Positions 15,895 through 23,769 of a DNA stretch of 64,000 nt are shown one piece after another (the stretch's first letter is position 1; each line of letters opens with the position of its first letter). Below the pieces are notes generated by a model. That model saw only the letters and a program-made list of their open reading frames with translations, was not told where the DNA came from and did not search any database. The stretch covers positions 1,071,435-1,135,434 of the forward strand of contig NZ_JAOVZN010000006.1 of the NCBI RefSeq assembly GCF_025717045.1. Direction: 5' to 3'. The position numbers were made by a program, and so were the translations under genes. Source of the stretch: Flavobacterium sp. SH_e (GTDB taxonomy: Bacteria > Bacteroidota > Bacteroidia > Flavobacteriales > Flavobacteriaceae).

Positions 15895-18798
15895 TTAAGA
15901 ACCCAAAATATATTCTAAGTTACCTTCAATTTCATCATTAATATAACTTTCTTCTAAAAGGGAATCAGATAATAGTTTTTTGTTTTCCTGTAATTTTATG
16001 ATTTTTTCCTCAACAGTGTTTTTAGAAATAAAACGAATCACATTTACTTTATTCAATTGCCCAATTCTATGTGCTCGACCAACTCCTTGTTTTTCTGCGA
16101 AAGGATTCCACCACGGATCCAAGAATAATACGTAAGAAGCTTTTGTAATATTCAAGCCAACTCCACCGGCTTTTAATGAAATAAAGAATAACAACGGATT
16201 TTCTTTTTCCTGAAATAATTTTACTTGCTGTTCTCTTTTGTCTGCAGGTGTTTCACCTGTAATTTCGCAGAATTCAATTTTATTTTCTTTACACCAATCG
16301 GTATAAAAACTTAAATTGGTAACAAACGAACTGAAAATAATCGCTTTCTGTTTTCCTTTTACTAAACTTTCTAAATAGTTCGTAACCGCAATATATTTTC
16401 CAGAATCAATTTCTGAGTCAGCATCGACCATTTTTGGGTGATTACTTAACTGACGCAGTTTCATCAAAGTATTGATAATGCTGATTTTGTCAGGAGATCC
16501 GTCAGTTTTAAGAAGGAAATTACGAGCTTTAGATTTTTCTTTTTCGTATAATTTTTCCTGTTCAGGATCCATATCGCAGTAATAAATCTGCTCTATTAAT
16601 TCTGGCAAATCTTTTAAAACCTGTTCTTTAGTTCGTCGCAAAATATAAGGCTGAATAAGATTTTTTAATTCTGCCAAAACCTCTTCATTCTGTTTTTTCT
16701 CAATCGGATTTTTGAAATTTTCCATAAAAAAAGCATAGCTTCCTAAAATCTCTGGATTGATAAACTGCATTTGCGACCATAAATCGTCAAGCGAATTCTC
16801 GATCGGAGTTCCACTCAAGGCAATTTTATGTCCCGTACTAATTTTATTTATGGCTTTAAAAATCTTAGAATTTTTGTTTTTGATATATTGACTTTCGTCC
16901 AAAATCAAATAACGGAAATCGTATTTTTCTAAAATTGAAATATCGCGATGAATGATGCTGTAACTTGTAAAAATCAAATCGGTTGAATTGATTCTGCTTG
17001 CTAATGATTTTCTGTCATTTCCAACATATTGCATTTTCGAAAAGTGAGGCGTAAATTTTCCAGCTTCATTAAACCAGTTAAAAACTAATGAAGAAGGAAG
17101 AACAATAAGGGCTTTAAGCGGTTCTCTTTCGACAGTAGTTTCGTTGGCAAATAAATCAAAATTAGTAGTTTTGGTTGTAAAGCCTAATTGTTCTTGCACC
17201 GAAACCAAAACAGACAAAGTTTGTAACGTCTTTCCAAGTCCCATATCATCGGCCAAACAAGCACCCATATTGGAATTAAAATGTCTTAAAAGCCATTTTA
17301 CACCCTCAATTTGATAGGGTCTTAAAGTTGCTTTTATTAAATCTGAAGCTGTAAATTCAGCTTGATGAATTTGATCTAAATCATTGTCGATTTCTGAAAT
17401 TCCGTCTAAAGCAGTAAAATTGCTTTTTCGTAAAAGTAAAACGCCATTTTCTGTTTTGGCTAATTTTGCCAAAGAGCCGTATTTGCTAAACCATTCTAAC
17501 GGAATCAAGAAATAGTTTCCGTCAGGCAACGCAAAAAGTCTTTCTTTGCTTTTTATATTTGGAATAATTTCGCTGAAATTGATTTTATAATTTCCAACGG
17601 TAATAATTATTTTAATATCAAACCAATCTCCAGTCGTTTCTTTTGATGCAGAAATGGTATAACTTTCTGTAACAATCTCTCTGCTTTCTAATTTCAGATT
17701 TTCAACAGTAAAACCTAAACTTTTCAGCTTTTCTTTATTATCAATAATTAGTTGAATATTGACATAAGGATCTTTATTCTCTGCTTCTGAATGTAATCCA
17801 AATAGTTCGTTTTTGATTTTGGTTAAACCAATTTCATTTAATTTTTCGATAAAAAAACTTTCTTCAGAATTTCTTTTAAACTGAATTATTTTAGGTTCAT
17901 TAGCAACACTGAAATCGACAAAAGAATGTGTTTTTTTAGTTTTGCTTGCATCAAATGAATATCCGTTATAATCAAAATAAAGATTGAGATAATAACAGTT
18001 TTTAAAGAAATCATGAATAGGCTGAATCGTGCAGGAAATGATTTTATCTCGAAGTTCAATTTCAAAACCAGTTGCTTCAATATCAATTTTTTTCGCTATT
18101 TGCGGAATAAAACTTTTAAAGTAATCATCAACTAATTTTGAAGGGATTTCAATTGATTTTTTCTTTAAAAAAGGCATCAGTTTCTTAGAATTTAGCTCTT
18201 TTAACTGTCCTAATTTTTTATTGATAATGAGCCAGCCGGGTTCATCCAAAAGAATTTCAGCTTTGATATCCATTGGAGCAAAAGTGGTTTCATTTTCTTT
18301 TAAAGAAAGAGTGTAAGTGATTCCTTCAGGATGTTTGTCAAATTGAATCTGAGGTTCAAAATCAAGCGGATCAATATTGACTCTCGAACGATAAAAATCT
18401 TTTTCTGGTCCGAGATTTAGTGACAAAGGAAATTGCTCTTTTACAATCAAATCGTAAAATGAACTCAAATTGAATTTTAAATGCTGACGAATGGCAAAAT
18501 CAATTTTAGAATCTTTTTGAAGATCAGCAATTGTTTTAGCCGATTTGATTTTTGCGCTGAACTTCTTGAAAATGAATTCAGGTTTTAAAGAATCGCAGGC
18601 TGTCAAAATTCTTTTGGTATTAGAATCTAAATTTTCAAAAACGATTCCAAAACTTTCCAGCACGTCGGGACTGGCTTTTTTGTTTAAATACTTAATTTCA
18701 GTAGTATTCTCAACGATGTAGGCAGTTGGAATATAGACATTCAGATTTTTTTCCAAACTGATGTCAAAACAGAATTGAAATGGTTTTGTAGGTTCCAA
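15895..18798 (-). CDS. SNF2-family DEAD/DEAH ATPase (Swi2/Snf2 helicase-like)
   Basis: This is a 967-residue protein. Residues 1 to about 485 form a long N-terminal region I do not recognise. The SNF2 motor follows: RPYQIEGVKWL (Q-motif region), DDMGLGKT (motif I, near 515), DESQ (motif II, near 633), SGTPIENSLDDLW (motif III), ILRRTK, then the second lobe with SLKAGGVGLN and GRAHRIGQ (motif VI, near 908). It should be a DNA translocase that remodels protein-DNA complexes, as RapA does. The start is TTG at 18798: the next in-frame Met is about 170 residues in. It is followed closely by the plug gene with a 74-bp gap. Confidence 0.92.
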   Translation of the reverse strand: MEPTKPFQFCFDISLEKNLNVYIPTAYIVENTTEIKYLNKKASPDVLESFGIVFENLDSNTKRILTACDSLKPEFIFKKFSAKIKSAKTIADLQKDSKIDFAIRQHLKFNLSSFYDLIVKEQFPLSLNLGPEKDFYRSRVNIDPLDFEPQIQFDKHPEGITYTLSLKENETTFAPMDIKAEILLDEPGWLIINKKLGQLKELNSKKLMPFLKKKSIEIPSKLVDDYFKSFIPQIAKKIDIEATGFEIELRDKIISCTIQPIHDFFKNCYYLNLYFDYNGYSFDASKTKKTHSFVDFSVANEPKIIQFKRNSEESFFIEKLNEIGLTKIKNELFGLHSEAENKDPYVNIQLIIDNKEKLKSLGFTVENLKLESREIVTESYTISASKETTGDWFDIKIIITVGNYKINFSEIIPNIKSKERLFALPDGNYFLIPLEWFSKYGSLAKLAKTENGVLLLRKSNFTALDGISEIDNDLDQIHQAEFTASDLIKATLRPYQIEGVKWLLRHFNSNMGACLADDMGLGKTLQTLSVLVSVQEQLGFTTKTTNFDLFANETTVEREPLKALIVLPSSLVFNWFNEAGKFTPHFSKMQYVGNDRKSLASRINSTDLIFTSYSIIHRDISILEKYDFRYLILDESQYIKNKNSKIFKAINKISTGHKIALSGTPIENSLDDLWSQMQFINPEILGSYAFFMENFKNPIEKKQNEEVLAELKNLIQPYILRRTKEQVLKDLPELIEQIYYCDMDPEQEKLYEKEKSKARNFLLKTDGSPDKISIINTLMKLRQLSNHPKMVDADSEIDSGKYIAVTNYLESLVKGKQKAIIFSSFVTNLSFYTDWCKENKIEFCEITGETPADKREQQVKLFQEKENPLLFFISLKAGGVGLNITKASYVLFLDPWWNPFAEKQGVGRAHRIGQLNKVNVIRFISKNTVEEKIIKLQENKKLLSDSLLEESYINDEIEGNLEYILGS

Positions 18799-18846
18799 GA
18801 TTTAGGGATTTGATTAGGCTTGTAATTTGGGAATTGGGCAAAAAAT

Positions 18847-18884
18847 AAAGAGTTTTCAAAATAACAATAATTTGAAAACTCTTT
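18847..18884 (-). terminator. Terminator of the methyltransferase gene
   Basis: AAAGAGTTTTCAAA (18847-18860) pairs perfectly with TTTGAAAACTCTTT (18871-18884) around a 10-base loop. On the minus strand a T-rich run follows. It lies 28 bp after the methyltransferase stop. Confidence 0.85.
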
Positions 18885-18911
18885 AAATGAACTTATTTAT
18901 GGTGAAAAGAA

Positions 18912-19685
18912 TTAGTTTTCTTGTTTAAAGCAAAGCGGAATAATTTCGCCTTTAGCTAAACAATATTTTTCAACCAATTCTGGTGCAATTTTATTCGTAT
19001 AATCTTCTTCGATAACAATAAAACCAATGCTTCTTAATTTATCGAAATAATCGCGTCCGTAAACGCGCACGTGATCGTATTGTCCGAAGATTTTAGCACG
19101 TTCTTTTTGATCTGTAATAGAATCATCTGCAAAGGTAACTTCGCGAGATAAATCCTGAGGAATCTGTAAAATCGCCATTCCGCCTGGTTTTAAAACTCTG
19201 TATAATTCCTGCATTGCTTTTGTGTCATCTGGAATATGTTCTAAAACGTGATTACATAAAATAACGTCATATTCATTGTCTTTGAAAGGTAAATTACAGA
19301 TATCTGCTTTTACATCAGCCAAAGGCGAAAGTAAATCGGTTGTAGTATAATCGAGGTTTTTCTGATTTCGGAATCTTTTATAAAAAGCTTGTTCTGGAGC
19401 AAAATGCAATACTTTTTTTGGCGTTGTAAAAAAATCAGTCTGATCATTCAAATACAACCAAAGCAAACGGTGTCTTTCTAAAGAAAGTGTACTTGGCGAA
19501 AGCACGTTATTACGTTGTTTCCCGTATCCGTAAGGCAAAAACGATTTAAAGCTTCTTCCATCAATAGGATCTGTAAATTTATCTCCTCTTAAAGAGAAAG
19601 CCAAAATTGGACGCGCAACATAACTCAAGCGAATTAATAAAGGGCGCGGAATTGTATTAAGTACAAGTTTAAATAATTTTTTCAC
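18912..19685 (-). CDS. Class I SAM-dependent methyltransferase
   Basis: This 257-residue protein has a Methyltransf_11-type core. It shows KKVLHFAPEQAF near residue 87 as the motif I region, DYTTTDLL, DVKADICNLPF, then ILCNHVLEHIPDD near 141-153 and VLKPGGMAILQIP near 165-177. The substrate is not evident; the basic N-terminus (KLVLNTIPRPLLIRLSYVAR) suggests membrane or nucleic-acid contact. The start codon is GTG at 19685. It follows map by 25 bp on the same strand, so the two are probably co-transcribed. Confidence 0.88.
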   Translation of the reverse strand: MKKLFKLVLNTIPRPLLIRLSYVARPILAFSLRGDKFTDPIDGRSFKSFLPYGYGKQRNNVLSPSTLSLERHRLLWLYLNDQTDFFTTPKKVLHFAPEQAFYKRFRNQKNLDYTTTDLLSPLADVKADICNLPFKDNEYDVILCNHVLEHIPDDTKAMQELYRVLKPGGMAILQIPQDLSREVTFADDSITDQKERAKIFGQYDHVRVYGRDYFDKLRSIGFIVIEEDYTNKIAPELVEKYCLAKGEIIPLCFKQEN

Positions 19686-19710
19686 AGGAATAGATTCGGG
19701 TTATTTTTTA

Positions 19711-20529
19711 TTATAGAACCAAAGGCACTTTTCTGAATTCGTCTTCTTCGTTGCTTTCGATTCCTAGAGCTTTGTAGATGTATTGAAAAGTCGATAATAA
19801 TTCTGGTTTTCCATCAATTAAAGCCACATCGTGCTCAAAATGCGCACTAGGTTTTCCGTCAGCAGTCAAGATTGTCCAGCCGTCTTTTAGTTGTTTGATG
19901 TTTCTAGTTCCCATGTTGATCATTGGTTCGATTGCTACAACCATTCCTTCAACAAAAAGCTTTCCACGTCCACGTTTTCCATAGTTTGGCATTTCTGGTT
20001 CTTCGTGCATTTTTTGTCCAACACCGTGTCCAACCAATTCACGAACAACTCCGTAACCATGAGCTTCAGTATATTTTTGAATCGCATTTCCAACATCTTC
20101 CACACGATTTCCTGCTTTAAATTCTCTAATTCCAACATAAAGAGATTCTTTAGTTACTTGTAGAAGTTTTTTAACTTCAGGAGCAACTTCTCCAATTTCG
20201 AAACTGTATGCGTGATCTCCGTGGAAACCATTTTTGAAAGCTCCACAGTCAACCGAAATAACGTCACCATTTTTAAGAGGAACATTATTTGGAATACCAT
20301 GAACAACTTGAGCGTTTGGACTCATGCAAAGCGAATTCGGGAAATCGTACAATCCAAGGAAACTTGGAACTGCACCGTGATCACGAATAAATTCTTCGGC
20401 TAATTTGTCAAGATATAATGTAGTAACTCCTTCTTTAATTTCAGAAGCAATCATTCCTAATGTTTTTGATACGATTAAAGCACTTTCGCGCATTAATTCG
20501 ATTTCCTCTCTAGTTTTTTGGATAATCAT
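19711..20529 (-). CDS. map: Type I methionine aminopeptidase
   Basis: This enzyme removes the initiator methionine from nascent proteins. From ATG 20529 it has 272 residues. The longer frame (to 20637) runs through the promoter TACTTTTG and is rejected. The N-terminal IIQKTREEIELMRESA, the metal-ligand region ISVDCGAFKNGFHGDHAYSF, the histidine stretch GHGVGQKMHEEPEMPNYG and the C-terminal glutamate motif AIEPM are all present. It heads a two-gene unit with the methyltransferase. Confidence 0.97.
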   Translation of the reverse strand: MIIQKTREEIELMRESALIVSKTLGMIASEIKEGVTTLYLDKLAEEFIRDHGAVPSFLGLYDFPNSLCMSPNAQVVHGIPNNVPLKNGDVISVDCGAFKNGFHGDHAYSFEIGEVAPEVKKLLQVTKESLYVGIREFKAGNRVEDVGNAIQKYTEAHGYGVVRELVGHGVGQKMHEEPEMPNYGKRGRGKLFVEGMVVAIEPMINMGTRNIKQLKDGWTILTADGKPSAHFEHDVALIDGKPELLSTFQYIYKALGIESNEEDEFRKVPLVL

Positions 20530-20551
20530 ATTTTTTCCATTTTTCAGTTCG

Positions 20552-20559
20552 CAAAAGTA
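20552..20559 (-). promoter_or_regulatory. -7 element of map
   Basis: TACTTTTG on the minus strand, 22 bp before the map ATG at 20529. Its position inside the longest open frame supports the shorter start. No TTG is seen at the usual distance upstream. Confidence 0.5.
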
Positions 20560-20582
20560 CAATATTTTATCTAAATTTTTTA

Positions 20583-20680
20583 GCCACGAATTCTCGAATT
20601 CTCTCAAACCAAAAATTAAAAAAAAGTTATTACACAAATGGATTAATTAATTTTTAAAGAAAATTCGTGAATTAGTGACT
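20583..20680. repeat. Degenerate inverted repeat related to the aceA terminator arm
   Basis: GCCACGAATTCTCGAATT near 20583-20600 and AAATTCGTGAATTAGTGAC near 20661-20679 are imperfect reverse complements. The left arm shares GCCACGAATTC with 1601-1611. It sits between divergent map and the DUF445 gene. Confidence 0.5.
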
Positions 20681-20739
20681 ATCAAAACAATCAATAGAGT
20701 TAAAGCGTTTCGGAAAAAAGACATAAATTAGTAGTACAA

Positions 20740-22005
20740 ATGCTTATAATTATGGAAACTATTATAGATCGAGATATTGCTAAAGTAAAGGCTCTTAAGA
20801 AAATGAAGAGAAATGCTTTAGGACTTTTGGGTATTGCAGTATTGTTGTTTTTAATTGCTATTTATTTTAAAATTCCGATGCTACAGGCTTTTAGCGAAGC
20901 GGCAATGGTTGGTGGAATTGCCGATTGGTTTGCGGTTGTGGCACTTTTTCGCCATCCGATGGGAATTCCGATTTGGCATACAGCCATTATTCCGACCAAG
21001 AAAAATGAAATAGGAGAGAACCTTGGAAATTTTGTTTCTGAGGAATTTCTGGACCGAGAAAAATTAGAAATTAAACTGGATGAATTTAATTTTGCAACCA
21101 AGGCTTCAGAATGGCTTTCGCATGAAGAAAATGCTAATAAAATTGCAAGTGTTGTTGCTCTCAACATTGTTCCAGGGATTTTAAGAACTATAAAAGATGA
21201 AGATGTTAGAAAATTTATTCAGGTTCAATTTAAAGAAAAAATTGAAGGAATAAATTTTGGAGATTGGGTCGCATTGGCTTTAGAACCTTTACAAAAAGGT
21301 AATGTAAAAGATCAATTATTGACTAATCTTTTGGAAGTGATGAGTGCTGAATTGGCGAGCAATAAAGATTTAATTCGAAAAAAAGTAAAAGCTTCAACTC
21401 CCTTTTTAAGTTTCGGATTGGCTGATAAAAGTATAACGGAAGGTGTTTTTAATGGATTGCAAGATTTTTTAAACGAAGCAAAAAATCCAGAAAGCACGGT
21501 AAGACTTAAAATTGACGAATACGTTTATAATTTTCTAGACAAAATAAAAAACTCCGAAGAAATGAGAATTAAAATCAATGATATGATTTTGGGTTTTGTT
21601 GGAAAAAAAGAGGTTCAGGATTACATCAACGGAATTTGGGATGAAATAAAATTATCCATTACAAACGATTTGAATAAAGGTGATGATTCTTCAATAAAAA
21701 ATAGTATTTCAAATTTAATTCAAACTTTCGGAAACGGAATTAAGGAAGATCCCATTATGATTGATAAAATCAACAGTTTTATAAAAAATGATTTATTATC
21801 GGTTCTTTTAAATAACAAAAAAGTAATTGGGGATTTGATTTCGTCAACCGTAAAAAGCTGGGACGGAAAAGAAGTTTCAGAAAAACTAGAATTAGAAATA
21901 GGAAAAGATCTTCAATATATTAGAATAAATGGGACTTTAGTTGGTGGGGTTATTGGGCTTGTGATTTATGGGGTTGAGCAATTGTATCATTATTTTATTA
22001 TTTGA
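20740..22005 (+). CDS. DUF445-family membrane-anchored protein (YjiN-like)
   Basis: The protein has 421 residues. A membrane segment lies near 28-48 (NALGLLGIAVLLFLIAIYF) and a second closes the C-terminus (residues about 396-420). The conserved family motif is SEAAMVGGIADWFAVVALFRHPMGIPIWHTAIIP near 53-86, quoted here in parts only: GGIADWFAVVALFRHP is the core. The middle is a long helical stretch. The function of DUF445 proteins is not established. ATG 20740 is used; an ATG four codons later (20752) is equally possible. The gene is monocistronic with a strong terminator. Confidence 0.85.
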   Translation: MLIIMETIIDRDIAKVKALKKMKRNALGLLGIAVLLFLIAIYFKIPMLQAFSEAAMVGGIADWFAVVALFRHPMGIPIWHTAIIPTKKNEIGENLGNFVSEEFLDREKLEIKLDEFNFATKASEWLSHEENANKIASVVALNIVPGILRTIKDEDVRKFIQVQFKEKIEGINFGDWVALALEPLQKGNVKDQLLTNLLEVMSAELASNKDLIRKKVKASTPFLSFGLADKSITEGVFNGLQDFLNEAKNPESTVRLKIDEYVYNFLDKIKNSEEMRIKINDMILGFVGKKEVQDYINGIWDEIKLSITNDLNKGDDSSIKNSISNLIQTFGNGIKEDPIMIDKINSFIKNDLLSVLLNNKKVIGDLISSTVKSWDGKEVSEKLELEIGKDLQYIRINGTLVGGVIGLVIYGVEQLYHYFII

Positions 22006-22016
22006 CAACTAAAATC

Positions 22017-22045
22017 TTGTCATTTCTCCTTCGTCGAAATGACAA
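22017..22045. repeat. Short REP-like palindrome
   Basis: TTGTCATTTC (22017-22026) and GAAATGACAA (22036-22045) are perfect inverted arms around TCCTTCGTC. The arm ends match those of the longer inverted pair at 3936-4037, so this is another member of the same repeat family. Confidence 0.7.
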
Positions 22046-22055
22046 AAACGGGCGT

Positions 22056-22094
22056 AAAAAAAAGAGGCAAATTTTTAAAATTTGCCTCTTTTTT
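22056..22094. terminator. Bidirectional terminator between the DUF445 gene and gpmI
   Basis: GAGGCAAA (22064-22071) pairs with TTTGCCTC (22081-22088), flanked by an A-run on the left and a T-run on the right, so it terminates in both directions. Confidence 0.9.
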
Positions 22095-22112
22095 ATAAAG
22101 AAAAAATATTTC

Positions 22113-23630
22113 CTATAATAATGAATGACAAGTCATTGCATTTGGCTGTTGCACGCCCATTAATTCTAAAATTGTTGGAGCTATATCGCCTAACACACCA
22201 TCTTGAATGCTCTTCAGTTGTTTGTCAACTAAAATAATCGGTACTGGGTTTGTTGTGTGAGCTGTATTTGGAGAACCATCAGGATTAATCATTGTTTCGC
22301 AGTTTCCGTGATCAGCAATTACGATTGTTGTATAATCATTTGCAAGAGCAGCGTCGATAACTTTTTTCGCGCAAGCGTCAACAGCTTCACAAGCTTTAAT
22401 TGCAGCTTCCATAATTCCAGTGTGACCAACCATATCTCCGTTTGCGAAATTCAAACATACGAAATCAACTTCACCTTTGTTCAATTCAGGAACAAGAGCA
22501 TCAGCTAGTTCGTAAGCGCTCATTTCTGGTTTCAAATCGTAAGTTGCTACTTTTGGAGAGTTTCTCAAGATTCTAGATTCACCTTCAAAAGGAGTTTCTC
22601 TACCTCCAGAGAAGAAGAATGTTACGTGTGGATATTTCTCAGTTTCAGCAATTCTGATTTGTTTTTTGCCTGCTTTTTCTAAAACCTCACCAAGCGTTTC
22701 AGTGATATTATCTTTATTGTAAACTACTTTTACGTTTTCGTATGTTTCGTCGTAGTTTGTTAATGTTACATAATAAAGGTTTAGTTTATGCATATTTTGC
22801 TCGTGGAAATCTTGCTGAGAAAGTGCTTCAGTAAGTTCACGACCTCTGTCTGTTCTAAAGTTGAAGAAAATTACAACATCGCCTTCTACAATTGTAGCAA
22901 GAGGTTTTGCATTTTCGTCAACAATAACAACTGGTTCGATAAACTCATCTGTTACATCTTTTGCATAGCTGTCCAAAACACTAGCCACAGCATTTGTTGA
23001 TGGAGTTCCAACGCCATTTACAACTAAATCGTAAGCTAATTTTACACGTTCCCAACGTTTGTCGCGATCCATTGCATAATAACGCCCGATGATAGAAGCA
23101 ATTTTTACTGGAGTATCTTTAATATAATCTTCTAAATCATGAATATATTTTCCTCCAGATTTTGGATCAACGTCGCGTCCATCTGTAAAAGCGTGAATGT
23201 AAACTTGATCTAAACCGTATTCTTGAGAAGCATCGATTAATCCGCGAAGGTGTGAAGTATGTGAGTGAACACCACCGTCTGAAACTAATCCTAAAAAGTG
23301 TACTTTTTTATTGTTTTCTTTAGCGTAAGTAAAAGCATCAATTAAAACTTGCTCCTTTGCTAAAGTTTTGTGTTCTACAGCTAAATTTATTTTGGCTAAA
23401 TCTTGATATACAATTCTTCCTGCACCAAGATTCATGTGTCCAACTTCACTATTTCCCATTTGGCCTTCTGGCAAACCAACATTTAATCCGTCAGTTCTAA
23501 GTTGTGCGCTTGGGTAATTTTTGTATAGACTGTTTATAAAAGGAACATTTGCATTGTCTATTGCAGATACTTTAGGGTCAGGAGATTTTCCCCAACCGTC
23601 TAAAATCATAAGGATAACTTTTTTGTTCAT
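22113..23630 (-). CDS. gpmI: 2,3-bisphosphoglycerate-independent phosphoglycerate mutase
   Basis: This glycolytic enzyme interconverts 3- and 2-phosphoglycerate with two metal ions. From ATG 23630 it has 505 residues, the family size. The upstream frame (to 23675) overlaps the promoter and is rejected. The metal-site start VILMILDGWG is at residues 5-14, and the catalytic serine Ser61 lies in GNSEVGH. Other motifs are HTHGLVSD-like HFLGLVSDGGVHSH, the arginine-rich FNFRTDRGRE and the C-terminal IADHGNCE. Confidence 0.97.
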   Translation of the reverse strand: MNKKVILMILDGWGKSPDPKVSAIDNANVPFINSLYKNYPSAQLRTDGLNVGLPEGQMGNSEVGHMNLGAGRIVYQDLAKINLAVEHKTLAKEQVLIDAFTYAKENNKKVHFLGLVSDGGVHSHTSHLRGLIDASQEYGLDQVYIHAFTDGRDVDPKSGGKYIHDLEDYIKDTPVKIASIIGRYYAMDRDKRWERVKLAYDLVVNGVGTPSTNAVASVLDSYAKDVTDEFIEPVVIVDENAKPLATIVEGDVVIFFNFRTDRGRELTEALSQQDFHEQNMHKLNLYYVTLTNYDETYENVKVVYNKDNITETLGEVLEKAGKKQIRIAETEKYPHVTFFFSGGRETPFEGESRILRNSPKVATYDLKPEMSAYELADALVPELNKGEVDFVCLNFANGDMVGHTGIMEAAIKACEAVDACAKKVIDAALANDYTTIVIADHGNCETMINPDGSPNTAHTTNPVPIILVDKQLKSIQDGVLGDIAPTILELMGVQQPNAMTCHSLL

Positions 23631-23646
23631 TACTTTTTGTTTTCTA

Positions 23647-23675
23647 CAAAGATAAGCCATTTCTAAAATAGGCAA
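23647..23675 (-). promoter_or_regulatory. gpmI promoter
   Basis: On the minus strand TTG (23673-23675 as CAA) is followed after 18 bp by TATCTTTG (23647-23654), close to the Bacteroidota consensus. The ATG at 23630 is 16 bp beyond. Confidence 0.65.
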
Positions 23676-23769
23676 GAAACGATTGTTACATTTATATTTA
23701 ATAAAATGAAGAGAGATAAAAAATATTAATTTAATTGCAGAAGCCTTTATTTTTTAAAATTTATTCACG

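Noticed and set aside
20529..20637. Upstream extension of map
   Set aside because: The added 36 codons cover the TACTTTTG promoter element and do not look like the family N-terminus.
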